Source: Adiantum capillus-veneris
Taxonomy: Eukaryota > Streptophyta > Polypodiopsida > Polypodiales > Pteridaceae
Direction: 5' to 3'
Length of the DNA stretch: 64,000 nt
NCBI GenBank assembly: GCA_014529385.2
Contig: CM043959.1
Coordinates: 93,754,529 to 93,818,528, forward strand
The notes beneath the pieces are model-generated. The model ran no database searches, was not told the origin of the DNA, and saw nothing but the letters and a program-made list of their open reading frames with translations. A program made the translations under genes and the position numbers. Below are positions 12,690 through 25,535 of the stretch, in pieces (position 1 is the first letter of the stretch; each line of letters starts with the position of its first letter).

Positions 12690-13440
12690 TACAAGCTGTT
12701 CCTGTTAAAGAAACAGGCACACGCTGTATACACACATACAGAGATACACAGACTTGCGGGGCAAGAAGGAGATATTGATTCATTGCCGAAGGGGTAGTTT
12801 TATACAGTTTTGATGTCTGTTGATTGTGCATTTGCAAGACTCGTGTGAATGTCCAGGGAGGGTCACACGACCTTGCTTTATTGGGCTTATTATTTAATTA
12901 TGCGCCATACACCCCCCTAAATTGATAAGACCAGTTACACTGATATTAATCCAAGTTGTGTACAGCTCTCCACATGCTTTTCTTTGGCCAAAGGTTTGGT
13001 GAGGAAATCAGCCCACTGATGCTCTGTACGAACATGAACTAGGACGATACCTTCTTCTTGAACCAGTTCTCTGATAAACTGCAGCTTCGTTGCAATGTGT
13101 TTAGTTTTTTCTGAATGCTTCAAACTCCTCGCAATTTGTGATTGCAGACATGTTGTCGCATTTGAGAAGTAACGGTTGACTGTTGAAAAGTGTTGTTCCC
13201 TCCAGCAAGCTCTTCAGCCAAATACCTTCCTTAAGTGCAAGAGTCATAGACATGTACTCTGCCTCTGTTGAAGATAGAGTTACTCTGTCCAACTTTTTTG
13301 TCTGCCAAGCAACTGCAGCCCCTGTAAGTGTAAACGCATATCCTGATGTAGATTGTAGAGTAGCTGGATCACCCCCCCAATCTGCATCAGAGTAGCCAGA
13401 TAGGTAGGATGAAGGAAGAGGATGTACCGCTGTCAAGAAA
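12690..13440 (-). mobile_element. Copia-3: 3' fragment of a second copia element
   Basis: On the minus strand, about 12,935-13,440 encodes copia RNase H. Motifs are SGYSDADWGGDP and STSGYAFTL, then SSTEAEYMS, then KTKHIATKLQFIRELVQE and the C-terminal LTKPLAK. It is followed by a polypurine tract (TTAGGGGGG) and what should be the start of a 3' LTR (TGTATGGCGC) at 12,911, reading left to about 12,690. The left LTR end is uncertain because no partner LTR is present. The protein is clearly different from copia-1, and the orientation is opposite. Only the 3' end of the element is here, with about one further break in the coding part. Confidence 0.8.
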
Positions 13441-13899
13441 TTTGCGGTCTTGCCAGGAAAGCACCGGGCTTATGGCTGTGAGAGTTTATGAGAGAACTCA
13501 ACAAAAACTATATGAAGGAGTTAAACCATAGATGCCATGAAGACTAGGGTTTGGAAAGAAGTGCAATCAAAGAAGACTCACTCTTTCTCTCTTGCACTCA
13601 CACACACAAAGAAAGAACACAAAAGAGAATGTCAAAATAACACAAAGATGAAAACATCAAGGCTATGGTCATATCGTATCATGGGTAGTATGAAAGGGTT
13701 AATAGATGAGTTAATGGCATTCAATCTTGGCTGACCAAATATATATATTTTGTCTAGTGATGGGGATTAATTGTGTATACAAATCCTCTTGGTTCATAGC
13801 AAGATAACTACGCTTACATCAAAAGAAAAGTTATAGTCTATTGATCTCATGGTCTAGAGGCAATAGATCAAACTCCGCAAGTAGATATTGCTCCAACTT
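13441..13899. other. Unrecognised DNA between copia-3 and the CACTA relic
   Basis: No gene or repeat family could be assigned. It holds short AC and GA-rich stretches and an ATATATATAT tract near 13,740. Confidence 0.4.
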
Positions 13900-14261
13900 C
13901 ATCCCAGAGAAGATGATTTTCAAATGAACATCCATTGATTGAGTCCTCCCAACCAATACCTGATGTGGCATTTCAAGAAGTAGAGATGGAGCAGATGTTA
14001 GACGCGTTCTTTGACATGGATCCCATCATAGAAACATAGAAGACGACAACATTGAACGCAATACTGTGGACCAACCTCAGCCATCCAGTTCATATCGACG
14101 GCATGATAGCAACGATAAAGAGGGTGAGATGATGCAAAGTCTTGCATGCATGCCGCTTTACACTAGTACAAAAATCTCAGTTCTCCGTACCGCATTGGCA
14201 ATGCTTAATTTGCAGTCTGTCTATGGTTGGTCTGACGCCTCAGTCACACAGAGTTTTTTAG

Positions 14262-14348
14262 GTAAATACATTGTATCCTAAGCTTGATAAAGTGCAAATT
14301 ACAATTCAATAATGTGATCAAGGGGCTGACTTGTTCATGTAATGACAG
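14262..14348 (+). other. Candidate intron 1 of the CACTA transposase relic
   Basis: GTAAAT donor and GACAG acceptor, 87 bp. Removing it brings SVTQSFL next to LLNEQILPEG, the expected TNP2 spacing. The join is one base out of phase, a likely old frameshift. Confidence 0.5.
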
Positions 14349-15087
14349 GTTGCTCAATGAACAAATCTTGCCAGAAGGGAATCACATGCCCCCTACCCAT
14401 CTAGCCGCTAAAAAGTTTCTTACTAATTTGGGCTTGGATTATCACAAAATACATGCATGTCGTTATGATTGTATAATTTTTTGCAATGAGTATGCAAATT
14501 TGGAACAATGTCCCAATTGTGGATCAAACAGGTACAGGGAGGACACACAAGGAAAATTTATCCCTGCAAAGGTCCTTCAACACTTTCTGATTATTCCAAG
14601 AATAAAGAGCATGTTCAGGTGCAAGTCCATAGCCTTTTTTATGACATGGCACTCAAATACTAGATCAACAGATGATGTGATGCGGGTACCTTCTGACTCT
14701 CGTGCATGGAAGCACATAGAGAAAAGTTGGCTACATTTAAGAACAAGCCTCGATGTATCCGCTTTGGTCTGGTAATGGATGGAGTAAACCCATTCGGATT
14801 ATGGAGTTCGTCATGGAGCACGAGGCCTATTTGTCTGGTTAATTATAATCTTCCACCATGGCTAGCTATCAAGAAGGGCCATCTGTTGTTGTCATTGATC
14901 GTCCCAGGAAAGTACAAAGCAAAGAACATGGACGTCTATCTGGCACCACTTATAGAAGAGCTCCAAATCTTGTGGACAGGAATCAATGTGGTTGATATGT
15001 CCCAACCAATCAGACGATAGAATGTACATGTGCAAGGCATTCTCATGTGGACCATGTACAATTGGCCAAGCTTCTGTGAGTTCTCAG

Positions 15088-15168
15088 GTAAGTGCCTTTG
15101 AAACCCACACACACATATGATTCCTAGCTATGCCAACGCTTTTATATTTTAATTTTGTGATGTTTCAG
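15088..15168 (+). other. Candidate intron 2 of the CACTA transposase relic
   Basis: GTAAGT donor and TGTTTCAG acceptor, 81 bp. Splicing joins NWPSFCEFSG to LSYSGNHACPKCG in frame, matching the conserved 'DFPAYGNLSGW...ACPVC' block of TNP2 proteins. Confidence 0.75.
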
Positions 15169-15539
15169 GCTTGAGTTACTCGGGCAATCATGCATGTCCA
15201 AAATGTGGTCCTTGACTTGGCTTCCGCGGCTTTGAGCATTTGAGCAAGACAGTTTACGAGGAGCATGGTAGATTTTTGCCTGAAGGACATGAGTACATGG
15301 ACCAAATATATGCAAACATGACATGCATCCACTGAAAGCGAGTGATTTGGAAAAACATGTGGCTGGAGAGGGGAGATTGGATGCCACCTGGAATGAAAAG
15401 ACTTTCTATTTTCCATGAGCTCCCATACTAGAGTGACCTGCTAATTAATCATTTTCTTGACCGAATGCACATCTTCAAGAATGTGGGGGAGATCATATGG
15501 AAAACCATCATAGAAAAAGGGAGTGAAAGAAAATTGTGA

Positions 15540-18500
15540 AAGAGAATTTTCCCACCTCATTTGTTTGTTGGAAAGCTTTGTTTGCATCATGAAGTACTTG
15601 AGACTTTGATGGTCTGTTCGTAAGATGAATGGAGTCCCCAATAGATAGTGCTTCCATGTGTCTAGGACATGTTGAACAGCTAACAGCTCTTTCTCATAAA
15701 TGCCTAAGACCCGTTCATCCGTGTTGAGCCTTCGGCTCTCATATGCTATGGCATGCCCTTCTTGAAGCAACACTGCTCCAAGGCAATCACCACAAGCATC
15801 ACATTGGACCTCAAATGGCTTTGAGAGATCCGAAAGCATAAGGACTGGTTGGGAGATAAGCTTATCTTTGAGCTTGTCAAAAGCACTTTGCTCCTTAGCA
15901 GTCCATGAATACTTAACGTTTTTCTTTGTTAAGTCATGTAATGGTCCTACTATTTGAGAAAATTTTTCTATGAAGCGTCTATAGTATGCACACATACCAA
16001 TAAATCTTCTTAGCTCATGTAGATTCCTTGGATTAGGCCATGCTTTTATTACCTCCAACTTTGATGGATCCATACGGATACCATCTCAAGAGATAATATG
16101 ACCTAAGTATTGAATCTCTTGAAGGAAAAATTCGCTTTTATTTTGATTGAGAAAAATCTTATTCTCCCTTAATGCTTCAAAGAAAAATCACTTGGAGATG
16201 CTGCTTGTGTTCCTCCAAGGAATTGGAGTAGATGATGATATCATCAAAGAACACTCCAGTGAATTTGCGGTAGGGTCTAAAAATTTTCTCCATGAATCGA
16301 TTGACTGTAGTTGGTGCATTAGTCAAGCCAAAAGGCATCACTAGATATTCATAAAGGCCAAACGTTGTACAAAACGCGGTCTTTAGGATATCTTCATCAC
16401 TATCCTTATTTGATGGTAGCCACTTTTAAGGTCAATCCTACTGAAGTAGGTAGAACCTTGTAGCTTATCAAATAGATCTTCTACCCGAGGTACGGGAAAT
16501 TTATTTTTGATAGAGATATGGTTTAGTGCGCGATAGTCCACACACATGCGGTATGTACCATCTTTCTTTTGCACTAAAAGGACTGGAGAGCAAAAAGGAG
16601 AGGAGCTAGGTCTCACCATTCCTTTGTCTATCAATTCGTGTACTTGCCTCATGATCTCCTCTTGTTGAGCTTGTGAAACTTGATAGCAAGGTTTGTTAGG
16701 CGGTGAGCTTCCTGATAGGAGCTCAATTTGATGATCATCATCCTCTCGTTTTGGAGGTAAGTCCATAGGGATATCATCAATGAACACATCTTGGAATCCT
16801 TTTAGAAAGCTAGGCAAGTCTAACTCTTCTTGATTCCTACCATTCACCTTTGATGAGACTTTAGGACCTTTTAGGGATTCTTTGACAAAAATCATGTGCG
16901 TAGAAACTGAGCTTTGCAATAATTTGGGCGAGAGGATTTACAAGTGATATAGTATGACCAGACTCATTAGCATCTATATACATATTCTTTCCCCTATAGG
17001 TGAAGTAGATTCTCCTTTCAGGGAACTTCATGTTGGCAGCCATGCTGTTGAACCATGGTATCCCTAGGATAGCATCCTCATGTTGGAGAGGAGAGATGAA
17101 GAAGTCTTCTTTGTTGACATAGCTTTGGACATGAAGCCTCAACTTTCCAATCAAGGGAGTAATGGAGACTTGTTGTCCCTTGAAAGCGGCATCAACAGTT
17201 ACAGCATCTCCCATCTCAAAAGCTTGAATGCCCAACTTGGTGGCCAACTCCATTGATATGAAGTTGAGAGTAGAACCAGGGTCAAACAAAATGAAAGCAT
17301 CATGCTTCCTTACCTTTCCCCAAGCATAGGAGAGAGGTGATCATTTGCAATGAGTATCCTCTTTTGGAGCTTTGATAGTGGAAGCTCTAGGAGTCTCATT
17401 GCGAGCATTTCTTTTGGGGCAAGAACAATAGCCATGTCCTTGCTCCCCACAAATTAAACGTTTGTGATCCTTGCGAAAAGTTTCAAGCTCTTCAGGAGAG
17501 AGTTTATTTTTACCTTTGTAAACTCCTTTCTCCTTGGACCGATTGTTGTTGTTGTTGTTGGAATGGCCGTGGGAAAAAATTTGGACATTAATTTTTTCCT
17601 TTGCATCACTTTTTTCTTTATTTTCCATGGGTTTGACATTCTGTCTAACCCCTTGTTGGAAATTGATGCGTGAAGCAACCATGGTATGGTGGATTACTTC
17701 ATTGATAGAGTCAGGCCATTGAGAGTTGACATACTCCGCCATCTCTTCAGGTAATCTTGCACAAAATTCTTGTTTTTTCTCAGCAAAGTCTATCTTTTGA
17801 AAGACAGTAGCCTTGAGATGGAAATCCCAAAACTTGTCCACATATTTGTGGATAGACTCATGAGAAAGAAGCCTTAAACTCCGCCATTCGGTGAGCACTT
17901 TGTCCTTTTCATCACTTGCAAGGAATTGCTTCATGATGGAAACTCGTAGAGTTTTCCATGTCTTTGGGGCTTTTCCATTGCCTCGAAGGCTAGCCCAACA
18001 TTGATGAGCCGATTTTTGGAAGTGCATACCTACATGGCGTAGCTTGGAGGACTCCGTGAAGACCTCGTCTCCAAAGTCCGAATCAAATCGTTGAATGAAG
18101 GCCAATACTTTGTCGATAGCACCAAAGGTGCCATCATAGGTGACAAAAGAGGTACTCTTTCCTCCCTCTTTTGAAGTTCTTGAGCTTTTGTGACCTTCGT
18201 CATGCAGGGTAAGATTTGCGATGTCCTCCCCTCTTATATTCTCTATGAGAATAGCCATAGCTTTCATCGGTAGAGGAGGAAGGTGAAGAAGAAGGAGAAG
18301 AGGGTGACCTCTTTCTTGCCCTTTTCTTCCTTTGTTTCCTCTCTTCCCTTTTGGAGTGACGAGGAGAAGGACTATGGGTTAACCATTTCCTCTTGGGAGG
18401 TTCCTCTTGGGAGGAGATGGCGATCGTTCAGTCCTCCTTCTTCGTGGAGCCACATCTTCGGAGGAATTTAGGGATTCATTGCTTTCTTGATCTTTGGATT

Positions 18501-18764
18501 CCTCCTCTTGTATGGGAGAGAGTCTTCTTTTGGGGGTCTCTTCAAGAGGCCTCGTAAGCTCTCTCTCCTCTTGGAGAGGAAATGAAATCCCATAAGCACA
18601 AAGCTGTAGAGTAACTTCGGCTTGCAAAGTGGGGTTGCCCATAGCTTGTTGCAACCTAGTGACAAGATAATTAACAAACATGGGGGCATCATTATTGACA
18701 CCTTCATGTGCAAAATCAAAGTTATTAATGTTCATTCTCCTTTCTTGGTTATTGTCAGCCATGC
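15540..18764 (-). pseudogene. Gypsy-1 gag-pol region (fossil)
   Basis: Parts in transcription order (right to left): gag start MADNNQERRMN near 18,763 with VNYLVTRLQQAMGNP; gag core near 18,100-17,700 (HVGMHFQKSAHQCW, then WRSLRLLSHESIHKYVDKFW); a cysteine-histidine motif (CGEQGHGYCSC) near 17,440; protease with LFDPGSTLNFIS near 17,285; reverse transcriptase with [20 protein letters not shown] and CVDYRALN near 16,690-16,520; RNase H with VQCDACGDCLGAVLLQEG near 15,800 and RTDHQSLKYFM near 15,610. The order is that of a Ty3/gypsy polyprotein. Broken in about three places. Confidence 0.85.
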
Positions 18765-19160
18765 TGATTAAACTTATGTGTTTACTTAGTGTATGCTTTG
18801 GCAATTCAAAACCTTAGTTGCTACTCCTCTTAGCCTTTGAAAATAGGCACTTAAGTATTTACACCCACGGCTCAAATTGGTTAATTATAGAGAGTAGTGG
18901 AGTGAGTCTAACATAGAAAAGTTGTCGAGGGATAGCTCCTTTCAAACTTCTTATGGCTCAATAATGGTAAATCCGTAGGCAAGTCTAAAAGACTCCATTA
19001 TTAATACCAAAGCTCCCGAGGTGTGCACCATATCCCACATACTGGGCTCAACAAAACCGATAATAGATCCCAGACCCACTTACCCTAATATAATTAACAA
19101 AAAAAACCATTAATAGGCTACTTAAGGACCTCTCTTCTTAAGCAAGAAAAGAGAAACCAA

Positions 19161-19175
19161 ATGCTCCGATACCAA
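19161..19175 (-). other. Primer binding site of gypsy-1
   Basis: On the minus strand TTGGTATCGGAGCAT directly follows the LTR end (...TTACA). It differs by one base from the usual Met-tRNA site TGGTATCAGAGC. Confidence 0.75.
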
Positions 19176-20273
19176 TGTAATGGAAATTGCCTATGAACTT
19201 TGAGAGTAGCGGAATTAGGAAATTAGGTGAAGCACTTTTGAGAGATTCTTTGTGAGCATAGCGGTTGAACTTAATTGATGGTAGAAACATAAACATGGTA
19301 CTTAGTTAACTTGGCATGAACAATACTTTTGTAAGAGAGAGAGAGTTTAGAGAACATGACAATAGTTGAGGACCAGATTCATATGGAGCCGGTCCCCCCT
19401 CGAATAGGCATTTGTATTATAGTTTCTCCCATCAAGAGAGACTTGGTACAATACAATCTTTGTGTTCCTTGTAGCCTAGTGATGCAATGAATATGGTAAG
19501 CTTTATGCATCACAAGCATAACATAAACTTGAAGAAAGCATTAACTATCCCAAGCGTCAGTCCCAAGGCCTCAAACAGCTTCGAAGGTGAAGAGAGCTAG
19601 CGGGGAATGAGGATAGGAAAGAGGAAGAAGAAACATTGCATAGGAGAAAGAAATAGTTCCTCACTTATCGTCACTCTTCTTGCTAGCATACATAATAGCA
19701 TAGTAATGAAGATGGAGAAGATGACAAGTTAAGCATCAAAGAATGATTCTTGGATGGATTTTCATTCCATTGCCAATAGTGTTGGTGTAGGCTTTCACTC
19801 TCACAAGCTTGGAGAAGGAGGTGGTGTTCCTCAACTTTCACCAAGTGAGAATGTCTTTCCAAATGAGTGTGTGTGTGGAGTATATCCCCCTAGTACATGG
19901 GTAGTCTTTTGACAAGTGTCCTCCTTACCCCTTAGAGAGAGAGAGCTTGAAAATATCTAGATATTTGTTAGATGGAAGTAGAAGGTCATTGGACCCCCTC
20001 TTTAGCCCAACCAATAGCATTCAAGCACACCATGTGGTTAATCTTAGTGAGTCTGACATGTGTCCCATGTTCTCTTTTAGAATTCCCCTAACTTTGAGAT
20101 ATTTATGCATAGGAAGTTTCTCAAGCAACTTCCTCATTAAGTGTGTAGGTTCTCTTTTTGACTCAAGCATCTTACCCCATGATGCATAGGAAGCTTCTCA
20201 AGTAAATTTCTCATCAAATGTGACAAGTACCTCAAGTACCTTAGTCATCAAGCATGACAAGCAGCTTAGGTGG
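19176..20273 (-). repeat. 5' LTR of gypsy-1, first part
   Basis: The LTR 3' portion on the minus strand. It is interrupted at 20,273 by gypsy-2, and the remaining LTR 5' portion lies at 41,820-42,158. Related LTR pieces are spread over 53-63 kb. It contains the CAAGCACCTTCCTCATT-type minisatellite near its right side. Confidence 0.85.
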
Positions 20274-20415
20274 TGTCAGGCCAAGGGCCAAACCAAGGGG
20301 TCACGGACTCGGCCAAGGGCCGGCTGCCAGTGGGAAGGGGTCTGAAAGGGGCTAGGAGCCTATTAACGGGAGGCTGGGCGGATGGACCAGGCATGGCAGT
20401 CCCTTGGTCTTTACA
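20274..20415 (+). repeat. 5' LTR of gypsy-2
   Basis: 142 bp, TG...CA, preceded by target duplication GGTGG at 20,269-20,273 and followed by primer site TGGTATCAGAGC at 20,417-20,428. Confidence 0.95.
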
Positions 20416-21305
20416 CTGGTATCAGAGCTAAACATAGAACTTGGGCACGTTTTTTGCTTGGTTGCATGTTGCATGAAATCAAAAAGTGGAGGAGGAAGAG
20501 GGTCAAGGCCGCAGCGTGGGCAGAACCTCCAAGCCGGGGAGTCGACGGGAGGTCGACCTGCGTCAAATCGCACGCGCTTAGGCTCAGTTGGAGCGCAAGG
20601 CAATTTCAGCAAGATCTCGTGCTTGGCCCGCCCCCAAAAGCTTGCTGCATCGCGAGTTGTTTCATCTTCTTCACATCGCGCAGTCGACATCTCTGTCTGC
20701 AAGCCAAATTTTTGTCAATTTTTTTTTTCCTCTTCACTTTGGTTACCCTAATGGTCCAGTGAAGAGCCTTTGCCCACGGTCTTTGGCTTGGCAAGGCGCG
20801 CTTAATTCTTCCACTGCCATCTTTTCATCGAAGGGCATACACAACACACATCGGTTGTGGCTTCTTGCACCTTCTGCATTCCGAACCTGCTGCACACCAG
20901 GTTTTGAAGTTTCGACAAAGTGCAAATTGGTCACCAAGCTTCAACTGATTTGGTGGTTGCATACGATGCAAGCCACCTCGGTAGTGACTATACATTGATT
21001 TGTGTTTTCAACTTCCTCCTCGGCTGCCCAAATTTTCGGCAACTTTCAAGTTTATTTGGTGTATTGCATATGACGCAAACCAGACTATTAGCACCTCGAA
21101 TTTTCTCCGTGCTTTCGAGTGAATCATCCACTGCAGTTTTGCTCGTTTTTGTCAAGCTGGTAGTGGTCACGGATTGAACTACGCTTTCGAAGTCGGTGTT
21201 CTTTCTTCTCAAAGACGTAATTATACGGTTCCTTATCGCATACGGCTACGAGCTCGTTGGAATTCAGGTATTCTCCTTTCTTTTCTCACACAGTACGTCC
21301 ACAGC

Positions 21306-22814
21306 ATGGATTCGGACATAGATATGCATCATGCATTTGATTTCGAGCAGTCCGCACCCGTTTCGTCTGCCGATGCCACGCGGACGGTTCCTCTCACGGA
21401 GAGTAATCGTGCCCCAACGGCAACAGACGATGCGTATGAGTTGCTGGACATGCAAGATTTCCGTGCATTGCAAACATGCATGACTGTGATTGAAACAAAT
21501 TTTGCACAATTAAATCAGAATGTCACAGCATTATCCGATTTGATTAAGTTGCATATGCGGCAGCAGGCCATGGGCCCTGCTAGTCAGCCAATTCAGGAGC
21601 ACGGCTCCACACCAGGCCAAGGGCCGGCTACTGGGCAAGGCCCTCCTCCGGGTCCGCCGCACTCTCTGACCCAAAAAGAGGTGGACGATTTGTTCAAAAA
21701 TACAAAGCCACCAATTTTTCGGGGAGAAGAGCGTGAGCGAAACAAGGACACCGTGAATATTTTTCTCAGTAAGTGGGATGGCATTCATGACCTTAGACGT
21801 ACCCTGGATGCAGCCAAGGCGTTGCAGACAAGTCTGACTTTGGACGGCAAGGCCTACAAATGGTGGATGTCTCTCAAACAGAAGGGCATGCTACCACAGA
21901 CTTGGGCAGCTTTTGAGACTGTCTTCAGGAAGGAATTTCTACCTACCAATGAGAAGGATAGAAATTGGACCGCCTGGGATGAATGTTCTATGCGCCAGCA
22001 TAAAACATTATTGGAATATATTTCCCATTATCGGGATGTGATCCTCAAGCTGGAAGGGATGGATAACTTTCAGCAGGTGCGTGGGTTCATCCGTGGGTTA
22101 ACTCCCGAGCTTAAGAAGCACGTTAAAACCCAGGATCCACAAACACTTGAGGACTCAATAGTGCAAGCTCGCATCCATGATGATCTCGATGATCGGGCAT
22201 TGCATAGTTCACATGTGCACGGCACTACACCTGTTTTAACACGTCTACAGCATGTGCATCATAAAAGAAAAAATGTCTCTACTGCATCAGAGACCTCCAA
22301 AAAGCCCAAGGGGTCTAGAGGTCCTCTCTCAACGGAAGAGTTTGAGAAAGCCAAAAAAGAAAAGTTGTGCTTTAAATGTTTGGGAATTGGACATAGCAAA
22401 AAGGATTGTCCCCTGGGGAAATCTGCTGCTCAAGACAAGGGGAAGGAAAAAGCAGTACACATGGTGCAGCTTTTACCTCTTGAGTCCTCTTCCCAGTTTG
22501 CTAATGTGGAAGTAACACACACCGAGGTGGTGCATGAGTGCTGTATCACGGCCTCCATGTGGCAGCAGACTTTCAGACCACATGATTTGGTGCGTATGCA
22601 TGGCTCTATCCAAGGGCACATGGTGCGGATCTTGGTAGACGATGGTGCATCGCACAATTTCATCAATTACAAATTGGTGAAACGACTCAAATTGCCCCAA
22701 ACCCCGAGTTCCCATCGCTACAAGGTAGCAATGATTAACGGCCATGATGCTGAGATATGGGACACTCAGGTTAAAGATGTACCTCTAGAAATTCAAGGAT
22801 ACCGTACCTCTTTG
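21306..22814 (+). pseudogene. Gypsy-2 gag and start of protease (fossil)
   Basis: Likely gag start MDSDIDMHHAFDFE after a leader of about 890 bp. It contains the gypsy capsid-type region (FLSKWDGIHDLRR; YKWWMSLKQKG; WDECSMRQHKTLLEYISHYR, 21,760-22,040), a CCHC knuckle (CFKCLGIGHSKKDC) near 22,370, and the protease block VDDGASHNFINYKLVKRL near 22,636. Copia-2 inserted just downstream, and the rest of pol resumes at 38,368. Confidence 0.85.
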
Positions 22815-23006
22815 TGTTGGGGTATAAAGCCCAATGTGGTCGCGCAGGTAAGTAGGCGGGCCGCCAGGTATGTACACATATTCTTTTGTTAAAACCTAAT
22901 AAGAACTCACTATGCTCTACACATTACATTAGAGCGAGTTCACCATATCGTCGTGCTCTTCTTCTCGCACTCTCTCTCGCGTCGCACTTCCGCTCGTACT
23001 CCTTCA
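22815..23006 (+). repeat. 5' LTR of copia-2
   Basis: 192 bp, TG...CA, preceded by CTTTG at 22,810-22,814 and followed by the primer site. Confidence 0.95.
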
Positions 23007-24104
23007 ACTGGTATCAGAGCTCAAATCAAGGCTCGGGGCAGCACTGCAGGAAGCTAGAGTCACCAGCTCATATTGGAGTGAAATTCGAGAGGTGAAGACA
23101 CGGCCCCAAATCCTGTGGGAGGGCCCAAAGGGCTTGGTGTTCTCAGAATTTCATTCTGAGGTCATCTCGGCCACCGTTCGGCTTCGACAAAGGTCTGCGC
23201 AGGCCATTTTCGACTACGTGGTCTCGACGGGTGCAGATCCGACTCTGCAAATTTGGGGTTTTCGGCCTACAACTGCAGGTGTTGAGGATATCGACACTCC
23301 CAGAGTGTTGATTTGTGGCTGTCTACACATCGAAGGACGGCTCACAGTTCTTGGAGGCGTGTCACATACGACACGGGCGCATCTACACACAGACTGTAGG
23401 CGACATCCACTAGTTCATCAGGTAGCTTGTGTTTGCTGCTTGATATTCCAGATTTCATCCTGACATTGCAGGTACTTCCACATGGGATGTATTGTCAAAG
23501 ATGATGTATGTTTGTTGAGGGTTTGTTGGATGTGAGTCACGCAGCAAACAACCGCCGCAGCAGTTACAACATATAGTGGGAAATTTGTGGATGTATGACT
23601 TTGTGGGAAGTCTATGTACTGTCAGATTTACTGCAGCCTTTGTTGAGGGTCGAGCGAGGTTTTATTGAGCTGGGGGATTCTCGAATGTTGAGATCCTTTC
23701 GGTGATACAGGTCTTGGAGCGATCCCTCGAGCACCCTTAGATAGGCAGCTAGGATGTATTGACTGTGAGTTAGACAGTTGGGATTGCATCTTTGCTTTAC
23801 TGCCGTTGAGGCATTGTCACAGTCTATGCTTACACGACAGTGACAGGACAGTGAGAGACAGTACAGGTGCAGGACAGGTTTACCCGCAGCTTACAGTGTC
23901 AGAGAGACAGTGTTTTTTGAGCTGTTTTTTGGTCTGTTTTTTAGTACACCATAGCCATTTTACAAAGGAGACTCTGCCGAAATTTATGCAGAATCTGAAG
24001 CTTTCTTGGTTCATTTGACAGGTTGATATTGGTTCAGAGGTCAATTTACAGGGGAAACTCTGCCGAATTTTTCCCAGGAAAGTAAACCATTGTGAAGCGT
24101 AGCT

Positions 24105-25454
24105 ATGGCTGGATCACAGGACACTGCTCTTTACAATATCAAGAAGCTGGAAGGAACCAATTTCCCATTGTGGAAGAAGCAGATTTGGCACGTGTTGGTA
24201 CAAAAGAAGCAGATAAAACCTATAATGCTCAAGGGGATAAAACCAGAAGATATGGACGAAGATGAATGGAACGAAATGGATGAATTGGCACTTTCTACCA
24301 TTATGCTGACTTTGGCAGAAAGCGTTTACTTCAATGTAGCAGACAAGATGTCGGCTTATCAAGCATGGTTAAAGCTGAGTGATCTTTATGAGAAGCAGAG
24401 TGCAGCTTCACAGGTATACTGGCTTAAGAAGCTTGTTGACTTGAAGATGAAAGCAGGGACACCTATGTCCAATCATCTGAATGAATTCAACACAATCTAT
24501 AGTCGGTTGTCAGCTCAAGGTGTCAAGTTTGATGAACCTGTTAGAGCTATGTTCCTGTTGATCACATTGCCAGAAAGTTGGGACACTTTTCGCACAGCTT
24601 TGAGTAATTTTGCACCTCCAGATGGTTTGAACATAGCAGGTGTAGAAGGAAGTCTGCTTACTGAAGAAACCAATAGAAAGACAATGGACAAAGGCAAAGG
24701 AACAGCCTTAGTTGTCAGGGAAAGGACCAAAGAAAAGTACAAAGGTGGAAAGAAGAATCAGTCTCGTAGCAAGTCCCGCAGTGCTAAAGGCAAGAGTGAC
24801 ATAGGATGCTACCATTGTGGCAAGAAGGGTCACATGAAAAGAGACTGCAGAGAATGGAAAGCAGAAAAAGGCAAAGAGAAAGCTGAAGACCATGGTGAGA
24901 AGAACAAGTCCTCAGTGAAGATTCAAGAAATAAATGTGACAAACACTGTTGCAGTGGATGACAGTCTAGTGTCAGGAGACATCTACTTCTTGAAGAATAC
25001 AATGGACTCAGCTCTTCTTACAGCATCTGATGGAAATGCAATGAGTGACTGGATTATAGACTCAGGGGCATCACTTCATGTGTCTCCAAACAAGGAGTGG
25101 TTTACCTCTTATGTGCCCACTAAAGATCATGTTCGGCTAGGCAATGGGCAGACATGTGAGATCTTAGGTGTTGGAGATGTTCAATTGAAGTTTCAGAATG
25201 GCTCTTCTTTCACGCTGAAGAATGTGAGACATGTTCCCGCAATTACAAAGAGCTTGATCAGCACAGGTTTACTTGATGATGCTGGCTACGTCACCACTTT
25301 TGGACAGAACATGTGGAAGATATCCAAGGGTTCTATGACAGTAGCACATGGAGTAAAGTCTGGAGGACTTTACATGATGTATGTATCAAATATCTCTAAA
25401 AATGTAATCAATGTAACCGAGCAGCCGAACGTTTCTTTGTGGCATAGCCGGTTA
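24105..25454 (+). pseudogene. Copia-2 gag and protease (fossil)
   Basis: The start MAGSQDTALYNIKKLEG, with FPLWKKQIWHVL, is the typical Tnt1/SIRE-like gag. A CCHC knuckle (CYHCGKKGHMKRDC) is near 24,808. The protease motif WIIDSGASLHVSPNKEWF is near 25,052, followed by the pre-integrase block ending WHSRL, where the DNA element entered. Remaining pol continues at 35,451. Confidence 0.9.
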
Positions 25455-25535
25455 CATTAGGAGAAATATGAACCTTGCATGGGCCTTGTAAGGAATCCTA
25501 ATTTTTAGGGATTAAGGCTAATGTTGTCTGGGGTT
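25455..25535 (+). repeat. Left terminal inverted repeat region of the 10-kb element
   Basis: Begins CATTAGGAGAAATATGAACC, then GGGCCTT and GGGATTAAGGCTAAT. It is matched by the relic at 52,513 in the same order and, in part, by the inverted right end. Relative to those it has about 22 extra bases in the middle. Confidence 0.55.

Larger units (their letters stand above)
13900..15530 (+). pseudogene. CACTA (En/Spm) transposase relic, TNP2/Transposase_21 type
   Basis: Plus-strand pieces follow the TNP2 order: SVYGWSDASVTQSF near 14,215; then LPEGNHMPP, LGLDYHKIHACRYDCIIF and CPNCGSNRY (14,370-14,540); IPAKVLQHFLIIPRIKSMF; WKHIEKSW; NPFGLWSSSWSTRPI and NYNLPPWLAIKKG (14,790-14,880); LSLIVPGKYKAKNMDVYLAPL; NWPSFCEFSG spliced to HACPKCG; EEHGRFLPEGH near 15,260; and DRMHIFKNV near 15,465, the usual DVMHIEKNV block. 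Two GT-AG introns of about 85 bp are visible. Reading needs about three frame changes (between exon 1 and exon 2, near 14,700-14,775, and after 15,200) and meets in-frame stops, so it is dead. No CACTA termini were found. It is cut off at about 15,530 by gypsy-1 sequence. Confidence 0.85.

Noticed and set aside
20352-20998. Open frames in the leader of gypsy-2
   Set aside because: They lie between the primer site and gag and lack any domain; the leader is expected to be non-coding.
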